This document shows, in pieces, positions 9,239 to 19,591 of a stretch of 64,000 bases of DNA. This stretch comes from Corynebacterium kalinowskii (GTDB lineage Bacteria; Actinomycetota; Actinomycetes; Mycobacteriales; Mycobacteriaceae). Where the stretch lies: the NCBI RefSeq assembly GCF_009734385.1, contig NZ_CP046452.1, positions 930,001 through 994,000 of the forward strand, in the 5' to 3' direction. A model generated the notes under the pieces. It was given only the letters and a program-made list of their open reading frames with translations. It was not told the origin of the DNA and did not search any database. Position numbers and translations under genes: made by a program. Numbering within the stretch: the first letter of the stretch is position 1; each line of letters starts with the position of its first letter.

Positions 9239-9520
9239 GAGTTTCCTTAGGTGAAATCGGACTTAATCAAAAATCCGAAGCAAGGGGCGATGGGGATCAC
9301 ATCTCACTTCGCACTGTCACCCAGGCTACGCGAATATAACTCGGTTTTCCTTGTCTGAATCGAGAAAGAAAGATCACATAGATTTGATTTGCATTGGTCC
9401 AGGGTGGGCAATGCATAGTGGAGGAAACCTGATTTTGACATCCTGTCGTCGCTATTGTGTGGGTTAGAGATGTTGCTTTTCGGATGTCAAACACCACATA
9501 CAATTGTTTGGATTTGGGAA
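9239..9520. promoter_or_regulatory. Divergent lutA / lldP control region
   Basis: This 282-base spacer separates lutABC from the permease. It holds the dyad at 9390-9415 and a good -35 box TTGACA at 9435-9440 facing the permease, although no equally good -10 box at 17 bases is seen. No regulator gene is adjacent. Confidence 0.6.
9390..9415. promoter_or_regulatory. Candidate operator, 7-bp inverted repeat
   Basis: TGCATTG and CAATGCA form a perfect dyad separated by 12 bases, so the half-sites are centred about two helical turns apart. It sits 20 bases before the TTGACA box of the permease. It does not match the TNGTNNNACNA box described for the lactate repressor LldR of C. glutamicum, so the binding protein is unknown. 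Confidence 0.55.
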
Positions 9521-11122
9521 ATGTCACAGATTGAAATGTTTGAGCCCGCCCTCAACGCCGTTGCGGGAAGCTTGCCCCTCTCCGCGCTTGCGGGACTTTC
9601 ACCATTGCTAGCGTTTTTCGTGTGCCTCATGGTTTTCAAGCTAAAGGCCCATACTTCGGCGGCGTTGTCGCTGCTGATAGCTCTACTAGTTGCCATAGCG
9701 GGATTCCGGATGCCCGTGGATCTCGCGTTGCTTTCCATGACCGAAGGCATCGTCTTTGGCCTCTTCCCGATCGTTTTCATCATCTGGATGGCGGTGTGGA
9801 CCTATGACCTCACCGTGCGAGCTCATCGATTCGACGATCTGCGCCAGATCTTTGCCACGCTCGGCCGTGGCGATCAGCGCGTCCAAGCGATGCTCGTCGC
9901 CTTTTCCTTCGGCGGTCTGCTCGAAGCATTGGCAGGATTTGGGGCGCCGATTGCGATCGTCACCGCGATGCTGCTGGCCATCGGCCTCAAACCCATCAAA
10001 GCAGTGCTGACCACGTTGATCGCCAACACTGCGCCCGTCGCCTTCGGTGCCATGGCCATCCCAGTCACCACCGCCAGCATCCTCTCCGAACGCCCCCTGC
10101 ACGACGTCGCCGCCACCACAGGCCTCCTCATGGGCATCCTTGCCACAGTGGTGCCCTTTGTTCTGTGCTTTGTGCTCGACGGCGTGCGCGGATTCAAACA
10201 CATCTGGCCGATCGCCCTCATCTTGGGACTCACCTTCGGCGGCGGCCAGTTCATCGCATCCAACTATCTCACCTACGAGCTCACCAACGTTGTCGCGAGC
10301 CTCGCCTCGCTCGTAGTTGGTATCGCATTCCTGAAGTTCTGGGCGCCAACCACCCCTGAGGAGCAGCGATCCGAAGTCGCTGGCGGCCCGCTCACCCCGC
10401 AGCAGTCGGTTCTGGCGCTGTTTCCTTATCTACTGGTTGTCGTGGTCTTTGGAGTCGCAAAGCTCTGGCGCGTCGGAGTGAACGTACCGGCCCTGCTCGC
10501 CAGCACCGACATTAAAATCCCTTGGCCGGGGCTGCATGGCCACATTCATTCCAACGGCACCCTGTTTACTTTTAACTGGTTGTCCGGCCCGGGCACGCTG
10601 CTGCTGATCTGCGGGTTGATCACGACGCTGGTGTATGCGCGCGCCGACCGCGCCTTCACCTTCGCTGCCGGAATCCGCGAGCTTATCGACGGCCTCGGTC
10701 GCATGAAATTCAGTTTCCTCACCATCGCCTTGGTCATGGGCCTGGCGTACGTGATGAATTACTCCGGCCAAACCACCGCCATCGGCGCCGTCCTTGCGAC
10801 AACCGGAGCGATCTTCCCACTGCTTTCCCCAATGTTGGGGTGGATCGGAACCGCGGTGACGGGCTCGGCGACCTCGTCCAATGCGCTGTTCGCCACCATG
10901 CAGGCCAGCACCGCCGAACACATCGGCGCAGACCCAACGTTGTTGGTCTCTGCCAACGCCGCTGGAGCTGTGACCGGCAAGATGCTCTCGCCACAGACCG
11001 TCGCAATCGCAGCCGCAGCAGCGAAAATGGATCACGGCGAAGCGGAAATTATGCGCGCTATCATTGGTTTCTCTCTGGGGCTTCTGGCATTCATGTGCGT
11101 AGTGGTCTTTATTCTTGCTTAA
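9521..11122 (+). CDS. lldP: L-lactate permease
   Basis: A polytopic membrane protein of 533 residues, the usual size for the LctP/LldP family, with about 12-13 hydrophobic segments. Family landmarks include the stretch LEALAGFGAPIAIVTAMLL and the C-terminal TGSATSSNALFATMQ and MLSPQTVAIA motifs. It imports lactate with protons. I prefer ATG 9521 (protein begins MSQIEMFEP) because it aligns with the start of known LldP proteins; the frame is open to TTG 9455 and ATG 9470, and no start has a convincing ribosome site. Its divergence from lutABC makes a complete uptake and oxidation module. Confidence 0.9.
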   Translation: MSQIEMFEPALNAVAGSLPLSALAGLSPLLAFFVCLMVFKLKAHTSAALSLLIALLVAIAGFRMPVDLALLSMTEGIVFGLFPIVFIIWMAVWTYDLTVRAHRFDDLRQIFATLGRGDQRVQAMLVAFSFGGLLEALAGFGAPIAIVTAMLLAIGLKPIKAVLTTLIANTAPVAFGAMAIPVTTASILSERPLHDVAATTGLLMGILATVVPFVLCFVLDGVRGFKHIWPIALILGLTFGGGQFIASNYLTYELTNVVASLASLVVGIAFLKFWAPTTPEEQRSEVAGGPLTPQQSVLALFPYLLVVVVFGVAKLWRVGVNVPALLASTDIKIPWPGLHGHIHSNGTLFTFNWLSGPGTLLLICGLITTLVYARADRAFTFAAGIRELIDGLGRMKFSFLTIALVMGLAYVMNYSGQTTAIGAVLATTGAIFPLLSPMLGWIGTAVTGSATSSNALFATMQASTAEHIGADPTLLVSANAAGAVTGKMLSPQTVAIAAAAAKMDHGEAEIMRAIIGFSLGLLAFMCVVVFILA

Positions 11123-11180
11123 ATTCTGCGATAACCATGCCTAATCCCTAGGGAATTCTGAGAGCCTCAGGCGAGTGCAC

Positions 11181-11186
11181 TAGGAT
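11181..11186 (+). promoter_or_regulatory. -10 box of argS, leaderless start
   Basis: TAGGAT fits the actinobacterial TANNNT box and ends 8 bases before GTG 11195. With no ribosome site present, transcription would begin at or next to the start codon. Confidence 0.6.
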
Positions 11187-11194
11187 TATCCACC

Positions 11195-12847
11195 GTGACT
11201 CCTGCAGACCTAAGTACTCTTATCAAGACCACCGCCACAGAAGTTCTCGCCGAAAAAGGCTTGGACACTTCTGTGTTGCCCGACGAGGTTGTGGTTGAGC
11301 GACCTCGTAACCCGGAGCACGGTGATTACGCCACGAATCTGGCGCTGCAGATTGCTAAGAAGGTGGGCACTAACCCACGAGAACTTGCCACTTGGTTGGC
11401 ACAGGCACTGGCGAACAACGACGCCATCGACGTCGCTGATATCGCAGGCCCAGGCTTCCTGAATATCCGCCTCGCGGCGGCCGCACAGGGTGGGATTGTC
11501 CAGGCAATCTTGGACGCTGGCGAGAAGTACGGCAGCAATGACGCCTACCAGGGCCTGCGCGTGAATCTCGAGTTTGTCTCGGCTAACCCGACTGGCCCGA
11601 TTCACCTTGGCGGCACCCGTTGGGCAGCTGTTGGCGACTCCCTTGGTCGCGTCCTGACCGCAAGCGGCGCGAAAGTCACCCGTGAGTACTACTTCAACGA
11701 CCATGGCGAGCAGATCAACCGCTTTGCGCTCTCGCTGATGGCTGCAGCAAAGGGCGAGCCGACCCCGCAGGATGGCTACGCCGGCGAATACATCAACGAC
11801 ATCGCTGCCGCCGTGGTGAAAGACAACCCTGGCGTACTCGATCAGGACGATGCACAGATGCAGGAAACTTTCCGCGCCCAGGGCGTGGAAATGATGTTCA
11901 CCCACATTAAGAATTCCCTGCACGAGTTCGGCACCGATTTCGATGTGTACTTCCACGAAAACTCGCTCTTCGAGTCCGGCGCCGTAGACAAAGCCATTGA
12001 GGCCCTCAAGTCCAATGGCAACCTTTACGAAAACGAAGGAGCGTGGTGGCTGCGCGCGTCCGAATTCGGTGATGAGAAGGACCGCGTCGTCATCAAGTCT
12101 GACGGCAACGCCGCCTACATCGCCGGTGATATCGCTTACGTAGCGGACAAAATCGAGCGGGGCCACGACCTGTGCATTTATATGCTGGGAGCCGATCACC
12201 ACGGCTACATTGCTCGGTTGAAGGCATCGGCAGCAGCACTGGGGTACAACCCGGCTGCCGTTGAGGTTTTGATCGGTCAAATGGTGAACTTGGTGCGTGA
12301 CGGCAAGACCGTCAAGATGTCCAAGCGTGCCGGTACCGTCATCACGCTGGATGACCTCGTGGAAATGGTCGGCGTGGATGCCGCTCGTTACTCCATGATT
12401 CGCTCGTCTGTGGATTCTTCCTTGGACATCGATATGGACCTGTGGGCGTCGCAAAGCAGCGATAACCCGGTGTACTACGTCCAGTACGGCTACGCCCGCC
12501 TGTGCTCCATCGCGCGCAAGGCTGCCGAACTCGGCGTCACCTACGAAGGAGCCGACCTTTCGCTGCTCGAGCACGAGCGTGAAGGCGACCTCATCCGCAC
12601 CTTGGGTGAGTTCCCGGCGATCGTGAAGACGGCCGCTGAACTCCGCGAACCACACCGCGTCGCACGCTTTGCCGAAGAACTTGCGGGAAGCTTCCACCGT
12701 TTCTACGATTCTTGCCAGATCCTGCCAAAGGCGGGGGAGGAGCAGGAAGCAATTCACGGCGCCCGCCTCGCACTTGCAGCGGCGACTCGACAGACCCTGG
12801 CCAACGCGCTGACCCTCGTCGGCATTGACGCACCGGAGAAGATGTAA
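11195..12847 (+). CDS. argS: Arginyl-tRNA synthetase
   Basis: A 550-residue class I aminoacyl-tRNA synthetase that charges tRNA-Arg. It has the N-terminal additional domain of ArgRS, the HIGH-type motif HLGG at residues 137-140 within [13 protein letters not shown], the KMSK-type motif KMSKRAG near residue 375, and the C-terminal helical DALR anticodon-binding domain. The start is GTG, preceded by TAGGAT and no ribosome site, so the mRNA is probably leaderless. The stop overlaps the lysA ATG by one base, and argS-lysA pairing is conserved in corynebacteria, where argS and lysA are co-regulated by arginine and lysine. Confidence 0.97.
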   Translation: MTPADLSTLIKTTATEVLAEKGLDTSVLPDEVVVERPRNPEHGDYATNLALQIAKKVGTNPRELATWLAQALANNDAIDVADIAGPGFLNIRLAAAAQGGIVQAILDAGEKYGSNDAYQGLRVNLEFVSANPTGPIHLGGTRWAAVGDSLGRVLTASGAKVTREYYFNDHGEQINRFALSLMAAAKGEPTPQDGYAGEYINDIAAAVVKDNPGVLDQDDAQMQETFRAQGVEMMFTHIKNSLHEFGTDFDVYFHENSLFESGAVDKAIEALKSNGNLYENEGAWWLRASEFGDEKDRVVIKSDGNAAYIAGDIAYVADKIERGHDLCIYMLGADHHGYIARLKASAAALGYNPAAVEVLIGQMVNLVRDGKTVKMSKRAGTVITLDDLVEMVGVDAARYSMIRSSVDSSLDIDMDLWASQSSDNPVYYVQYGYARLCSIARKAAELGVTYEGADLSLLEHEREGDLIRTLGEFPAIVKTAAELREPHRVARFAEELAGSFHRFYDSCQILPKAGEEQEAIHGARLALAAATRQTLANALTLVGIDAPEKM

Positions 12848-14181
12848 TGACCTTCAACGAACTCCCAGCTCACGTATGGCCTCGTACTGCGCGTCGCGAG
12901 GAAGACGGCATCGTCACCATTGGTGGCGTAGCTCTGCCGGACCTGGTTGAAGAATATGGCACTCCGCTGTTCGTCGTGGACGAAGACGATTTCCGCTCGC
13001 GTTGTCGCGACATGGCCGCCGCTTTCGGCGCCGACCACGTGCATTACGCTTCCAAGGCATTCTTGAATAAGACCATTGCCCGGTGGGTGGACGAAGAAGG
13101 CCTAAGTTTGGACGTTGCCTCCGTCAATGAGCTGGGAATCGCACTTGCCGCGGGTTTCCCCGCAGCGCGCATTACCGTGCATGGCAACAACAAATCTGGC
13201 GCTTTCCTGACCCAGTGCGTCACCGCAGGCGTGGGCGCCGTTGTGCTCGATAACGCCGCTGAGCTGGAAATGCTCGACCTCATTGCTGCCAAGAACAATA
13301 TGGTGCAAAAGGTGCTCGTTCGCGTCAAACCCGGAGTAGAAGCACACACCCACGAAATGATTGCCACCGCCCATGAGGACCAGAAGTTCGGTTTCTCCTT
13401 GGCCTCCGGCTCCGCATTTGACGCTGCCTCCGCTGCCATCAACGCAGAAAACCTCGAGCTGCTGGGCCTGCACTGCCACGTCGGCTCCCAGGTCTTTGAT
13501 GCGGACGGCTTCGCCCTGGCCGCAGAGCGCGTGCTTGGCCTGGTTGGTCAGTTGCATGAAAAGTTCGGTCGCGAACTCTTCGATTCCTTCACCGTCCTCG
13601 ACCTCGGCGGTGGGTACGGCATCGCCTACACCGCTGATGAGCAGCCCCTCAACGTGGCGGAAGTTGCGCATGATCTGATCACCAAGGTCGGCAAATTCGC
13701 TGCCAACCTGGGCCTGCCAACGCCGAACGTCATGGTTGAGCCAGGCCGAGCAATCGCCGGGCCGTCTGCCGTGACCGTGTACGAAGTGGGCATGCTCAAG
13801 GATGTACACGTCACCGACGAACAGACCCGCCGTTACGTTTCTGTCGATGGTGGCATGAGTGATAATATCCGCCCGGCGCTGTACGGGGCGAAGTACGACG
13901 GCCGCGTGGTCAATCGCTTCGTTGACGGCGATCCGACCGCCACCCGCGTGGTCGGCAGCCACTGTGAATCTGGCGACATCCTCATTGACGATGAACTTTA
14001 TCCATCCGACATCGCCACCGGAGACTTGTTTGCTCTCGCGGCTACCGGCGCATACTGCTACGCCATGTCCTCTCGGTACAACCAGTTCGGACGCCCCGCG
14101 GTGGTTTCGGTCCGAGGCGGACGCTCGAAGCTGATGTTGCGCCGCGAAACCTTGGCGGACATCCTCGCTCTAGAGGGGTAG
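12847..14181 (+). CDS. lysA: Diaminopimelate decarboxylase
   Basis: A 444-residue fold-III PLP enzyme that decarboxylates meso-diaminopimelate to L-lysine, the last step of lysine synthesis. The PLP lysine is K70 in HYASKAFLN; other landmarks are HCHVGSQ, the glycine loop DLGGGYG, EPGRAI, the CESGD active-site motif, and [12 protein letters not shown] near the C terminus. Length matches the actinobacterial enzyme. It is translationally coupled to argS by overlapping stop and start codons. The downstream gap of 73 bases precedes hom, which has its own leader. Confidence 0.97.
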   Translation: MTFNELPAHVWPRTARREEDGIVTIGGVALPDLVEEYGTPLFVVDEDDFRSRCRDMAAAFGADHVHYASKAFLNKTIARWVDEEGLSLDVASVNELGIALAAGFPAARITVHGNNKSGAFLTQCVTAGVGAVVLDNAAELEMLDLIAAKNNMVQKVLVRVKPGVEAHTHEMIATAHEDQKFGFSLASGSAFDAASAAINAENLELLGLHCHVGSQVFDADGFALAAERVLGLVGQLHEKFGRELFDSFTVLDLGGGYGIAYTADEQPLNVAEVAHDLITKVGKFAANLGLPTPNVMVEPGRAIAGPSAVTVYEVGMLKDVHVTDEQTRRYVSVDGGMSDNIRPALYGAKYDGRVVNRFVDGDPTATRVVGSHCESGDILIDDELYPSDIATGDLFALAATGAYCYAMSSRYNQFGRPAVVSVRGGRSKLMLRRETLADILALEG

Positions 14182-14254
14182 CCTTGGTGGAGTTGCGAAT
14201 AATCTGCAATAATATGGAAATTATTCACACTTCTTAATTGCTAGAGGAGATCCA

Positions 14255-15556
14255 ATGAGTGACAAGTCACAGCAGGACCATCGTTCGGTCGGTGTGGCCG
14301 TTTTGGGCCACGGCACCGTCGGCAGCGAAGTGCTCCGACTCATCGGCGAATACTCTGAGGATCTGACTCACCGCATCGGAGGCACCCTTGACATCAAGGG
14401 CGTTGCCGTTTCCGATCTTGAAAAGCACAAAGATTCCCCAGCTGCGCACCTGATGACCACCGACGCCATGTCCCTCATCGAGCGCGATGACGTGGATATC
14501 GTTGTCGAGGTCATCGGTGGCATCGACTACCCGCGCCAGCTCGTGCTCGCCGCTCTTAACGCCGGCAAGTCTGTGATCACCGCGAACAAAGCGCTGGTCG
14601 CCGCCCACTCCGCAGAGCTTGACGACGCCGCAGACCGCGCCGGCGTGGACCTCTACTACGAGGCAGCAGTTGCTGCGGCCATCCCGGTCATCGGCCCGCT
14701 GCGCCGTTCGCTCGCCGGCGACCGCGTGGTCGCGGTCAAGGGCATCGTGAACGGCACCACGAACTTCATCTTGGATGCCATGGACTCCACTGGTGCTTCT
14801 TACGATGACATGCTGGCCGAGGCAACTCGCCTGGGCTACGCCGAGGCCGACCCAACCGCTGACGTCGAAGGCCACGATGCTGCTTCCAAGGCAGCCATCC
14901 TCGCATCGTTGGCCTTCCACACCCGGGTGACCGCGGATGATGTCTACTGTGAGGGCATTTCCAAGATCACTGCCGATGACATCAACGCTGCCAAGAAGGC
15001 TGGCCAGACGATTAAGTTGCTGGCCATTTGTGAGCGCAATGGAGACAAGGTCAGCGCCCGCGTGCACCCAACCTTGATCCCGCGTGAACATCCGCTGGCT
15101 TCGGTATCTCAGTCGTTCAACGCCATCTTCGTCGAAGCTGAAGCTGCTGGTCGCCTGATGTTCTACGGCAATGGCGCTGGTGGCGCTCCGACCGCTTCCG
15201 CTGTCCTCGGTGACCTGGTGGGCGCCGCCCGCAACAAGGTGCACGGTGGCCGCGCCCCAGGCGCTTCCACCTACGCAAACTTGGAGATCGCAGACTTCGG
15301 CGAGGTCGAAACCCGTTACCACGTGGACATGGATGTCGATGATCAGCTCGGTGTGCTGGCGCGCATCGCAGACCAGTTCTCAGGCGCTGGTATTTCCCTG
15401 CGCACGGTGCGCCAGGAGGAAAAGGGCGACAATGCACGCCTGATCGTGGTCACGCACCACGCCCCTGAGCGCGACCTTGCGGGGGTAGTAGAAAAGTTGA
15501 AGGCCATGGACGAAGTAAAGTCTGTAAACAGCGTAATCCGACTGGAGAGTGAGTAA
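14255..15556 (+). CDS. hom: Homoserine dehydrogenase
   Basis: A 433-residue NAD(P)-dependent enzyme that reduces aspartate semialdehyde to homoserine. It has the Rossmann motif [11 protein letters not shown] at residues 16-26, the catalytic region [11 protein letters not shown], a dimerisation region, and a C-terminal ACT domain (about 350-430) that in corynebacteria gives feedback inhibition by threonine. A ribosome site AGAGGAG stands before the ATG. It heads an operon hom-thrC-thrB with spacing of 2 bases and an overlap, so all three threonine-branch enzymes are coupled. Confidence 0.96.
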   Translation: MSDKSQQDHRSVGVAVLGHGTVGSEVLRLIGEYSEDLTHRIGGTLDIKGVAVSDLEKHKDSPAAHLMTTDAMSLIERDDVDIVVEVIGGIDYPRQLVLAALNAGKSVITANKALVAAHSAELDDAADRAGVDLYYEAAVAAAIPVIGPLRRSLAGDRVVAVKGIVNGTTNFILDAMDSTGASYDDMLAEATRLGYAEADPTADVEGHDAASKAAILASLAFHTRVTADDVYCEGISKITADDINAAKKAGQTIKLLAICERNGDKVSARVHPTLIPREHPLASVSQSFNAIFVEAEAAGRLMFYGNGAGGAPTASAVLGDLVGAARNKVHGGRAPGASTYANLEIADFGEVETRYHVDMDVDDQLGVLARIADQFSGAGISLRTVRQEEKGDNARLIVVTHHAPERDLAGVVEKLKAMDEVKSVNSVIRLESE

Positions 15557-15558
15557 GA

Positions 15559-16629
15559 ATGAACGCAATTCACCGTGGCTGGCAGGGCCTGATCGACGAA
15601 TACCGTGAGTACATGCCATTTGGCGACGACGTCAAGTCCGTCACTCTGCTCGAAGGTGCCACCCCGCTGATCAAGGCCAACTACCTCTCCGAGCTCACCG
15701 GGTGCGAGGTCTACCTCAAGGTCGAGGGCGCAAACCCAACCGGTTCCTTCAAGGACCGCGGCATGACCGTTGCTGTCACCGATGCCGTGCACCAGGGCAA
15801 GAAGGTCTTGATGTGTGCCTCCACCGGCAACACTTCTGCTTCTGCCGCTGCCTTTGCTGCTCGTGCCGGCATCAAGTGCTGTGTGCTCATCCCAGAAGGC
15901 AAGATTGCCATGGGCAAGCTCGCCCAGGCCGTGATGTACGGCGCTGACATCATCCAGGTCAAGGGCAACTTCGACGATTGCCTCGAACTGGTTCAAAAGA
16001 CGTGCGCCGAGTACCCGGAGATTGCCCTGGTCAACTCCGTCAACCCAATGCGTATCGAGGGCCAGAAGACCGCGTCCTTCGAAATCATCGATGTCCTGGG
16101 CGATGCGCCAGACATCCACGCACTTCCTGTTGGCAACGCCGGCAACATCACGGCGTACTGGAAGGGTTACAAGGAATTCCAGGCTGCCGGTAAGTCCACC
16201 AAGCTGCCACGCATGCTGGGCACCCAGGCTGCAGGTGCTGCGCCGCTGGTCAATGGTGCGCCAGTACTGGAACCAGAGACCATCGCTACCGCGATCCGCA
16301 TTGGTAACCCAGCTTCCTGGAACGGCGCAATGAACGCGAAGGAAGAGTCTAACGGTCGCTTCCACGCTGCCACCGATGAGAAGATTCTCGAGGCATACCG
16401 CCTGATCGCTGCGAAGGAAGGCGTATTCGTGGAGCCTGCTTCCGCAGCCTCCGTCGCGGGCGTACTGGCTGCTCACGAGGATGGCTGGCTTGAGCCTGGT
16501 CAGACCGTTGTCTGCACCGTCACCGGCAATGGCCTGAAGGACCCAGACACCGCGCTGCTCTCCATGTCTGAGCCGCACCCGATCGAGGTCGATCCAGCTG
16601 CAGTTGTTGAGGCACTGGGACTGAAGTAA
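15559..16629 (+). CDS. thrC: Threonine synthase (short actinobacterial type)
   Basis: This 356-residue PLP enzyme converts O-phosphohomoserine to threonine. The PLP lysine is K65 in [12 protein letters not shown]; the phosphate-binding loop is NAGNITAYW. The length fits the short class II type of mycobacteria, whereas as I recall C. glutamicum uses an unlinked enzyme of about 480 residues. It sits between hom and thrB, with an ATG 2 bases after the hom stop and a stop overlapping the thrB ATG. Confidence 0.95.
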   Translation: MNAIHRGWQGLIDEYREYMPFGDDVKSVTLLEGATPLIKANYLSELTGCEVYLKVEGANPTGSFKDRGMTVAVTDAVHQGKKVLMCASTGNTSASAAAFAARAGIKCCVLIPEGKIAMGKLAQAVMYGADIIQVKGNFDDCLELVQKTCAEYPEIALVNSVNPMRIEGQKTASFEIIDVLGDAPDIHALPVGNAGNITAYWKGYKEFQAAGKSTKLPRMLGTQAAGAAPLVNGAPVLEPETIATAIRIGNPASWNGAMNAKEESNGRFHAATDEKILEAYRLIAAKEGVFVEPASAASVAGVLAAHEDGWLEPGQTVVCTVTGNGLKDPDTALLSMSEPHPIEVDPAAVVEALGLK

Positions 16630-17534
16630 TGCGCGAGCTTCCGATTGGCACCTCGGCAAGTATCCGGGTGCCTGCATCGTCGGCGAACCTTGGCCCAGGC
16701 TTTGACACCCTCGGCCTTGCCTTGGGGCTCTACGACGACCTCACCGCCGAAGTCATCGACTCTGGCCTTGAGCTGACGATCGAAGGCGAGGGCGCCGAGG
16801 TACTTCCCCGCACGGAAAAGCACCTGGTCATTCGAGCAATCCACCTCGGCCTGGCCGAAGCTGGCGTCTCTGCTCCCGGGCTTCGAGTGCACTGTGTGAA
16901 CCGAATCCCGCAATCGCGTGGTCTCGGTTCCTCTGCCTCGGCTGCCGTCGGCGGTGTCGCACTCGCCAACGCCTTGGCCGGTCGCGTGCTCAGCGACGAA
17001 CAAATGGTACACCTGTCAGCGACGTTCGAAGGCCACCCGGACAATTCTTCCGCCTCCGTACTCGGTGGCGTGGTGGTGTCCTGGACGGAAAGCACCGACG
17101 GTGAGACTGAGTTCAAAGCCGTGTCGCTGGCCCCACACCCAAGCTTGCGGGCGACTGCGTTGGTGCCGTCGGTCCATGCCTCCACCAATGAGGTGCGCAA
17201 ACTGCTGCCCGCATCGGTACCGCATATCGACGCCCGGTTCAATGTTTCCCGTGCCGCGCTGTTTACGTATGCCGTACAGCACGATCCGAGCCTGCTCATG
17301 GAAGCGACCAAGGACCGTCTTCATCAGACGTACCGTGCGACGGCGCTACCGGTGACCACTGAATGGGTCGAACGCATGAGGGAAGCTGGGCTGGCTGCCT
17401 TCGTCTCCGGCGCGGGGCCAACGGCGCTTGCGCTGCACACGGATGAATTCCCGGCATCGCTTCGCGCGGACGCTGTGGCCGCCGGACTGCGGGTGCTCGA
17501 TCTGCCGATCGTGGCTGGCGTCGAGTACTCCTAA
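16629..17534 (+). CDS. thrB: Homoserine kinase
   Basis: A 301-residue GHMP-family kinase that phosphorylates homoserine for threonine synthesis. The GHMP ATP-binding motif is PQSRGLGSSASAAVGG at residues 94-109, preceded by the N-terminal PASSANLGPGFDTLG motif, with the C-terminal SGAGPTALAL motif near residue 260. The ATG overlaps the thrC stop. The gene ends tail to tail on the acyl-CoA ligase with three shared bases and no room for a terminator. Confidence 0.96.
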   Translation: MRELPIGTSASIRVPASSANLGPGFDTLGLALGLYDDLTAEVIDSGLELTIEGEGAEVLPRTEKHLVIRAIHLGLAEAGVSAPGLRVHCVNRIPQSRGLGSSASAAVGGVALANALAGRVLSDEQMVHLSATFEGHPDNSSASVLGGVVVSWTESTDGETEFKAVSLAPHPSLRATALVPSVHASTNEVRKLLPASVPHIDARFNVSRAALFTYAVQHDPSLLMEATKDRLHQTYRATALPVTTEWVERMREAGLAAFVSGAGPTALALHTDEFPASLRADAVAAGLRVLDLPIVAGVEYS

Positions 17535-19249
17535 GCCTTCTTGCCTTCGCCTGGTCCCACCAGCTTGATGACGTGGAAGTGGCCGTCGGCAAGGTGGCTG
17601 CGAAGGTCCTTTTTATCGAACTTGTTCACTGAGGTCTTGTCGATCGAATCAACGAACGCCCAGTATTCAGGCAGCATCCAACGGGGTAGCTTTTCACGCA
17701 GCGAATCACGGAGTCGCTCGGCGGTTGCCTTGTTGCGCTCAATTCCCTCATGAAGAACGGTGACGGCCAGCGGTCGTTCACCCCACTTGTCATCGGGGAA
17801 GCCGATCACGGCGGACTCGACCACATCGGGGTGCTCCATAACCAAGTTCTCGAGCTGAACTGAGTAAATCCACTCGCCGCCAGAGCGAATGACATCGCGT
17901 GCGCGGTCTTCGACAGTCAAGAAACCATCTGCGGTAACCGAGCCAACATCGCCGGTGCGCAACCAACCGTCCTCGGTGAACAGCTCTGCCGCATCCTCCA
18001 CCTGCTGGTTACGGAACACCGAAGCCGGCCCTTGGCCTTCTTCCGCCGACGAGTGATAGTACCGGCCCGTGACCCAGGGGCCACGCACCTGGATTTCGCC
18101 CTGGTTCGTGTCGGACGAGGCCATAACCTGGCCATCATTGACTACCCGATACTGCACAGACGCTGGAAAGCGACCCTGACTAATGCGGTACTGCCAACGC
18201 TGAGCACCCGAAACGCCACGAGGCGGACGGGCCACCGTTGCGACCGTGGAGGTTTCCGTCATACCCCACACGTGGACAATGTCCACGCCGTAGCGTTCCT
18301 CCCACAGCTTGATCAACACCGGCGGCACCGGAGAACCGCCGACAAAGATCTCCTGCAAACTCATCCGCTCGGGAGGATTGGACAGATAGTGGACCATCAG
18401 CGAAATCCAAATGGTTGGTACGCCGTGGGCCACGCGTGGGTGGGTCTTGGCGATGATCTCCGCCAAGCCAGCCGACGAGGTTTCCGCACCAGGGAAGACG
18501 AGGGGAGTGCCCGACATGAACGCGGCCATGGGCACGCCCCAGGACAAGACGTGATAAATCGGAATGCAGCACAGGAAAGGATCGCCATGCGAAATGCCCA
18601 TGGAATCTGTGGTGCGCAGGCTCAGCGTCTGCAAGTACAACGAGCGATGAGAATAGGCAACGCCCTTCGGAGCGCCCGTCGTGCCCGTGGAATAACAGAT
18701 AGCGGCGGCGGTGCGTTCGTCGAGCTCCGGCCAAGGGTAGGCGGTGGGACGGCCGTCGAGAAGCGCCTCCAGCGAATACAACTCGATGTGCTCCGGCAAC
18801 GAGCCACGATCAAGTGCGGTCAAACCCGTACCCACCACCGCGCGGACCTTCGGGCAGTGTTCGAGGAGCGGCCAGAGAATCGGGGCAAGCCGAGGTTCAA
18901 CAAAGATCACTTCCATCTCGGAGTGATTGATAATGTGCTGAATTTGGTCGCCCATGAGTTGCTTATTCAGCGGAGTAAACACGGCGCCCTTGCACATCAC
19001 GGCGAACATCACTTCAAGATGCTCGCTGCGGTTATTCAGCAGTGTTCCCACGCGCTGGTCGCCCGAAATTCCGAGCACATCATCGAGTGCGTGTGCGACC
19101 CCGGCTGTCCGTGCGCCGATGGCGGCGAAAGTCTGCTGGGTCGGCCCCTCGTCAGTCCAGGTGGTCACCGTTGTTTCACTGTGTACGGATTCTGCGAAAG
19201 TGAGAATTCTAGAAACCAACAGCGGGATGTCCTGCATCGTGCTCAGCAT
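17531..19249 (-). CDS. AMP-forming acyl-CoA ligase (FadD-like)
   Basis: A 572-residue adenylate-forming enzyme of the medium/long-chain fatty acyl-CoA ligase type. Motifs in order: P-loop-like CYSTGTTGAPKGV near residue 190, the substrate/AMP motif WGMTETS near 320, GWLRTGDVG near 430, the hinge DRARDVIRSGGEWI, and the catalytic lysine in KTSVNKFDKKDL at the C terminus. It activates a fatty or related acid as acyl-AMP, then acyl-CoA. The protein could start at ATG 19249 or 19237 (MQDIPL); a TAGAGT box 7 bases before 19249 favours a leaderless start there. Substrate chain length cannot be judged. Confidence 0.88.
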   Translation of the reverse strand: MLSTMQDIPLLVSRILTFAESVHSETTVTTWTDEGPTQQTFAAIGARTAGVAHALDDVLGISGDQRVGTLLNNRSEHLEVMFAVMCKGAVFTPLNKQLMGDQIQHIINHSEMEVIFVEPRLAPILWPLLEHCPKVRAVVGTGLTALDRGSLPEHIELYSLEALLDGRPTAYPWPELDERTAAAICYSTGTTGAPKGVAYSHRSLYLQTLSLRTTDSMGISHGDPFLCCIPIYHVLSWGVPMAAFMSGTPLVFPGAETSSAGLAEIIAKTHPRVAHGVPTIWISLMVHYLSNPPERMSLQEIFVGGSPVPPVLIKLWEERYGVDIVHVWGMTETSTVATVARPPRGVSGAQRWQYRISQGRFPASVQYRVVNDGQVMASSDTNQGEIQVRGPWVTGRYYHSSAEEGQGPASVFRNQQVEDAAELFTEDGWLRTGDVGSVTADGFLTVEDRARDVIRSGGEWIYSVQLENLVMEHPDVVESAVIGFPDDKWGERPLAVTVLHEGIERNKATAERLRDSLREKLPRWMLPEYWAFVDSIDKTSVNKFDKKDLRSHLADGHFHVIKLVGPGEGKKA

Positions 19250-19591
19250 GAGTACTACTCTAGCTGTGAGAAATGCGCCTCGTACTATGAAACGCGGCGA
19301 CTTAAGCCCCGGTCAATGTGAGCATTTGCGAAAGTATGCGCTACACTTGCCTGTGAACCGACATTGATCCCGCTAGCGCGCACCGATTGTTTTTGAAAAA
19401 TCTCGCGTGCAGTAACGGCAGCGGGTCGGCTTCCCTTGATCTACTGCGACGCCGGATTCGGCGAGAATCACATTCTTCGTCACCTGCGTCATCTTTAGGT
19501 GCCATGCACCCAACAATGAAATCCACAGATGCTGCCAGGCTTACCTAAAACAGAACGGTAAGAACTACTGGTGAAGCGCGAAAGGACCTCT
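19250..19591. promoter_or_regulatory. Divergent spacer fadD-like / rho
   Basis: About 340 bases hold the fadD-like promoter (minus) and a long rho leader (plus). A TACACT -10-like box lies near 19342. No small gene is convincing. Long leaders before rho are common because Rho often attenuates its own transcript. Confidence 0.45.
19257..19262 (-). promoter_or_regulatory. -10 box of the acyl-CoA ligase gene, leaderless start
   Basis: On the minus strand TAGAGT ends 7 bases before ATG 19249 and no ribosome site precedes that ATG. Confidence 0.5.

Noticed and set aside
11210..12757. 515-codon minus-strand frame over argS
   Set aside because: Shadow of argS, without a ribosome site or any recognisable motif.
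19530..19548. DtxR-like iron box upstream of rho
   Set aside because: On the minus strand TTAGGTAAGCCT matches the left half with one mismatch, but the right half fails (about 13 of 19), and rho is not a known iron target. Too weak to call.
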